This document shows, piece after piece, positions 26,476-28,873 of a stretch of DNA of 28,873 nt. Source of the stretch: DASXBA01 sp036406475 (GTDB lineage: Bacteria; Actinomycetota; Thermoleophilia; Solirubrobacterales; Thermoleophilaceae). A program made the position numbers and the translations under genes. The notes below the pieces were generated by a model. That model was given only the letters and a program-made list of their open reading frames with translations. It made no database searches and was not told where the DNA came from. The stretch covers positions 1 to 28,873 of the forward strand of contig DASXBA010000142.1 in the NCBI GenBank assembly GCA_036406475.1. The letters run 5' to 3'. Within the stretch, counting starts at the first letter, position 1. Each line of letters starts with the position of its first letter.

Positions 26476-27939
26476 ATGCGGCAGCTGACGAGCGTCGACA
26501 CCCAGTTCCTGGCGCTCGAGACCTCACGCCAGACGGGCCACGTCGGCGGCCTGGCGATACTCGATCCGTCCACCAAGCCCGAGGGCAGGCTCGAGCTCGC
26601 GGACATCTCCCGGCTGATGGACGAGCGGCTGCCCCTGCTACCGCCGATGCGCTGGAAGCTCGTGGAGGTGCCGTTCGGGCTCGACTACCCGTACTGGGTC
26701 GAGGACGAGGACTTCGACCTCGATTTCCACGTGCGCGAGCTGGCGCTGCCGACGCCGGGCAACCGCGAGCAGCTCGCCGAGCAGGTCGCCCGCATCATGG
26801 CTCGCCCGCTCGACCGCGCCCGCCCGCTGTGGGAGCTGTACCTGATCCACGGCCTCGAGAGCGGCTTCGTCGGGATGCTCACCAAGATCCACCACGCCGT
26901 GATCGACGGCATGTCCGGCGCCGAGATCATGGGCGTGCTGCTCGACCTGGAGCCCGAAGGCCGCGAGCTGCCGCCGCCGCCCGAGCCGGGCAGCGCAGAG
27001 AACGGCTCGCCGGGCGAGCTCGAGATGCTCGGCCGCGGCCTACTGGGCCTGCCGCGCTACCCGCTGCGGCTGCTCCGCTCGATCCCGGCGGCCCTGCCCA
27101 ACCTCGACGAGACGGCCTTCAACACCATCCCCGGCGCCGGTACCGTCGCGCGCACCGCCGGTCGCCTCGGGCGAATCGGCCGTGGCAACGAGGGGGAGCT
27201 GGTGGAGCGCTTCAACCTGCGGCCGCCGCGGACGTCGTTCAACGGCCGCGTGTCGCCCCACCGGCGCTTCGTGTTCGGGCAGCTGTCGCTCGACGAGGTC
27301 AAGTCCGTGAAGAGCCAGTACGGCTACACGGTCAACGACGTGGTCGTGGCGATCTGCGCCGGGGCGGTGCGCCGCTGGCTCGTGGAGCACGACGAGCTGC
27401 CGGCCGACCCGCTCGTCGCCCAGATCCCGATCTCGGTGCGGGCCGAGCATGAGGTGGGCACATACGGCAACCGCATCGTGCTGATGCACGCGCCGCTCTA
27501 CACGAACGTGGAGGACCCGCACGAGCGCCTCCACCTCACGCACGAAGCGCTGCGGACGATGAAGGACCGCCACCGGGCCATGCCCGCGGACCTGCTCAAG
27601 GACGCCAACCACTTCATCCCGCCGGCTGTCTTCTCGCGCGCCGCGCGCGCCACCTTCGCGCTTACGAGCCGCGCGCCGGGGCGTCCGAGCTGGAACCTCG
27701 TGATTTCGAACGTGCCTGGGCCGCAGTTCCCGCTCTACTGCGCCGGCGCCCGGCTCGACGCGAACTACCCGGTCTCGGTCATAACCGACGGCATGGGCCT
27801 CAACATCACGGTGATGAGCTACTGCGGCCGCATGGACTTCGGCATCGTGGCCGACCGCGACCAGATGCCGGACGTCTGGAACCTCATCGACTGGCTGGGA
27901 CAGGCGCTGGACGAGCTGAAGCCCGCGGCGGCCGGCTGA
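26476..27939 (+). CDS. Wax ester synthase/diacylglycerol acyltransferase (WS/DGAT)
   Basis: A 487-residue acyltransferase that moves an acyl group from acyl-CoA to a fatty alcohol or diacylglycerol, forming wax ester or triacylglycerol at the membrane or lipid-droplet surface. The catalytic HHAVIDG (139-145) fits HHxxxDG, PLWE (117-120) is the second conserved motif, and a C-terminal NVPGP motif is present. Length is normal (about 450-500). The ATG directly follows a GATAAT box by 6 nt. A VOC gene follows 11 bp downstream, probably co-transcribed. With the acyl-CoA synthetase about 1.5 kb away and glycerol kinase/PlsC at the other end of the window, a storage-lipid role is plausible, though not proven. 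Confidence 0.94.
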   Translation: MRQLTSVDTQFLALETSRQTGHVGGLAILDPSTKPEGRLELADISRLMDERLPLLPPMRWKLVEVPFGLDYPYWVEDEDFDLDFHVRELALPTPGNREQLAEQVARIMARPLDRARPLWELYLIHGLESGFVGMLTKIHHAVIDGMSGAEIMGVLLDLEPEGRELPPPPEPGSAENGSPGELEMLGRGLLGLPRYPLRLLRSIPAALPNLDETAFNTIPGAGTVARTAGRLGRIGRGNEGELVERFNLRPPRTSFNGRVSPHRRFVFGQLSLDEVKSVKSQYGYTVNDVVVAICAGAVRRWLVEHDELPADPLVAQIPISVRAEHEVGTYGNRIVLMHAPLYTNVEDPHERLHLTHEALRTMKDRHRAMPADLLKDANHFIPPAVFSRAARATFALTSRAPGRPSWNLVISNVPGPQFPLYCAGARLDANYPVSVITDGMGLNITVMSYCGRMDFGIVADRDQMPDVWNLIDWLGQALDELKPAAAG

Positions 27940-27950
27940 TCGGCGGGGCT

Positions 27951-28391
27951 GTGGTGCTTCAGCGGATGGACAACGTTCTCATCGTTGTCGACGACCTCGA
28001 GGCCGCCAAGGCGTTCTTCGCCGAGCTCGGTATGGAGCTGGAAGGCGAGGCGGTGAACGAGGGGCCGTGGGTGGGCCGCATCATCGGGCTAGAAGACGTC
28101 CGCTGCGACCTCGCCATGATGCGGACCCCGGACGGCCACGGCCGGCTCGAGCTGGCGAAGTTCCACTCGCCGCCGGCAGTCAGGGCCGAGCCGGAAAGCG
28201 CGCCGGCGAACACGCTGGGCATACGCCGCATCATGTTCGCCGTCGACGACATCGACGACGTCGTTGCCCGCCTGCGCGGCCACGGTGCCGAACTGGTCGG
28301 CGAGATCGCGCAGTACGAGGACGTCTACCGGCTCTGCTTCCTGCGTGGCCCCGAGGGCATCATCATCGGGCTGGCCGAGCGGCTCAGCTGA
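27951..28391 (+). CDS. VOC (glyoxalase/bleomycin resistance) family protein
   Basis: A 146-residue single VOC domain made of two beta-alpha-beta-beta-beta units: MDNVLIVVDDLEAAKAFF at 6-23 and IRRIMFAVDDIDDVVARL near 91-108, with the final FLRGPEGIIIGLAERL strand. Members include glyoxalases, dioxygenases, epimerases and binding proteins; nothing here singles one out. The GTG at 27951 is kept because the family usually has four or five residues before the RMDNV segment; GTG 27954 and ATG 27966 are alternatives. It lies 11 bp after the WS/DGAT stop, after GGCGGGG, so it is likely in the same transcript. Confidence 0.88.
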   Translation: MVLQRMDNVLIVVDDLEAAKAFFAELGMELEGEAVNEGPWVGRIIGLEDVRCDLAMMRTPDGHGRLELAKFHSPPAVRAEPESAPANTLGIRRIMFAVDDIDDVVARLRGHGAELVGEIAQYEDVYRLCFLRGPEGIIIGLAERLS

Positions 28392-28450
28392 AACCCTCCG
28401 TGGGTGCGGCCGCGGGCGGCGCGCGGACCGCGACGACGGACTGTGCAGAA

Positions 28451-28852
28451 CTACGAAACGGTGAGCTGAAAGCGAATGCGCGCGAGCTCTTCGCGCAGGA
28501 GGTTCTCGCGCAGCCCGTAGAGGGGCGATCCCGCATCGGTGAGCAGGCGCTCGACCCGCGCGACGCCCACCGCGTCGGCCGAGTCTGCGCGCAACAGCGC
28601 GGCGATCTCGCGCAGCTCCGGCTCGAACCGGCGCACGAGGCACAGGTAGACGAACGGTTCCGTGGCCGGGCCCGCCGGGGCCGTCGTCCTCGCTCTGCCG
28701 ACCAGGTCCTCGAGCGAGCGAGCGAGGTGCTCGCGGGTGCGCGCATCGAGCAGCCGGCGCCGCTCGCGCTCGACCGGGGCAAGCGTCTGCGGTGCAAGGC
28801 CGGAGACGATCAGGGCGCGGCTCTCGTCGCTGATCTGCTGTCGCGTGAGCAT
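28451..28852 (-). CDS. Hypothetical helical protein
   Basis: A 133-residue protein I do not recognise. It is rich in Arg, Glu, Leu and Ala and should be almost all helical (SRALIVSGLAPQTLAPVER; ARTREHLARSLEDLVGRAR; EPELREIAALLRAD; LYGLRENLLREELARI). There is no signal peptide, membrane span or metal motif. It is convergent with the VOC gene across 59 bp and its upstream region is cut by the window edge, leaving only 21 bp, in which no promoter is seen. Composition and start codon context support a real gene, with no functional clue. Confidence 0.65.
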   Translation of the reverse strand: MLTRQQISDESRALIVSGLAPQTLAPVERERRRLLDARTREHLARSLEDLVGRARTTAPAGPATEPFVYLCLVRRFEPELREIAALLRADSADAVGVARVERLLTDAGSPLYGLRENLLREELARIRFQLTVS

Positions 28853-28873
28853 CAGCCACAGGGCGATGCCCCA

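Noticed and set aside
1..28873. tRNA, rRNA or riboswitch genes
   Set aside because: No cloverleaf, rRNA-like segment or known riboswitch core was recognised in the intergenic gaps, which are mostly under 100 bp. A covariance-model search would be needed to exclude small RNAs.

Overview
The window comes from a very GC-rich, gene-dense actinobacterial chromosome, most likely class Thermoleophilia (Solirubrobacterales or a relative, perhaps a metagenome-assembled genome). Support for this is the codon use, frequent GTG/TTG starts, 4-bp ATGA/GTGA gene overlaps, many start codons lying 6-8 nt behind a TANNNT box (leaderless type), and a secreted LamG protein whose basic C-terminal domain I associate with that class. 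No phage, plasmid, CRISPR, tRNA or rRNA signal was seen. The placement is inference, not a computed phylogeny.

Layout. 1-1270: remnant of a four-helix-bundle (S23/IVP-type) gene cut off by seven exact copies of a 7-bp repeat, then (minus) a crotonase resembling methylmalonyl-CoA decarboxylase behind a 70-residue biotin carrier. 1324-3595: an SDR tail-to-tail with an alpha/beta-hydrolase/class III cyclase fusion. 3632-8058: glycerol kinase, PlsC-type acyltransferase and a large secreted hydrolase. 8055-11861 (minus): Lrp/AsnC regulator, fumarylacetoacetase-type hydrolase, LamG protein, SuOx-fold molybdoenzyme and flavin reductase. 11959-15190 (plus): HPPD, homogentisate dioxygenase and phenylalanine 4-hydroxylase. 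Together with the divergent regulator and FAH gene this is a phenylalanine/tyrosine to homogentisate to fumarate + acetoacetate cluster; the aminotransferase and maleylacetoacetate isomerase are not in the window.

15141-16398: a DJ-1/PfpI gene bracketed by two copies of one palindrome in opposite core orientation, then a PadR regulator divergent from a carotenoid oxygenase with an inverted repeat over its promoter. 17816-20613: a DUF1707-type membrane protein, a symmetric 147-bp MITE-like element, then an operon of an atypical SDR, a membrane-anchored protein and an HTTM-family membrane protein. 20606-28852: a FabG-like SDR, a Tat-exported flavin amine oxidase, an acyl-CoA synthetase, an MSOX-like oxidase, two unknown proteins, a WS/DGAT acyltransferase and a VOC protein.

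Themes. (1) Aromatic amino-acid degradation. (2) Acyl-CoA and neutral-lipid chemistry: glycerol kinase, PlsC, acyl-CoA synthetase and WS/DGAT could supply glycerol-3-phosphate, lysophosphatidate acylation, acyl-CoA and triacylglycerol or wax ester. (3) A striking regulatory architecture: about ten genes appear to be transcribed from a TANNNT box directly onto the start codon, and two divergent gene pairs share overlapping -10 boxes. No single locus is clearly a new defence or mobile system. The least explained items are the palindrome pair, the 147-bp symmetric element, the heptamer repeat that gives a neighbouring gene its stop codon, the HTTM/partner operon and the Moco/flavin reductase pair.
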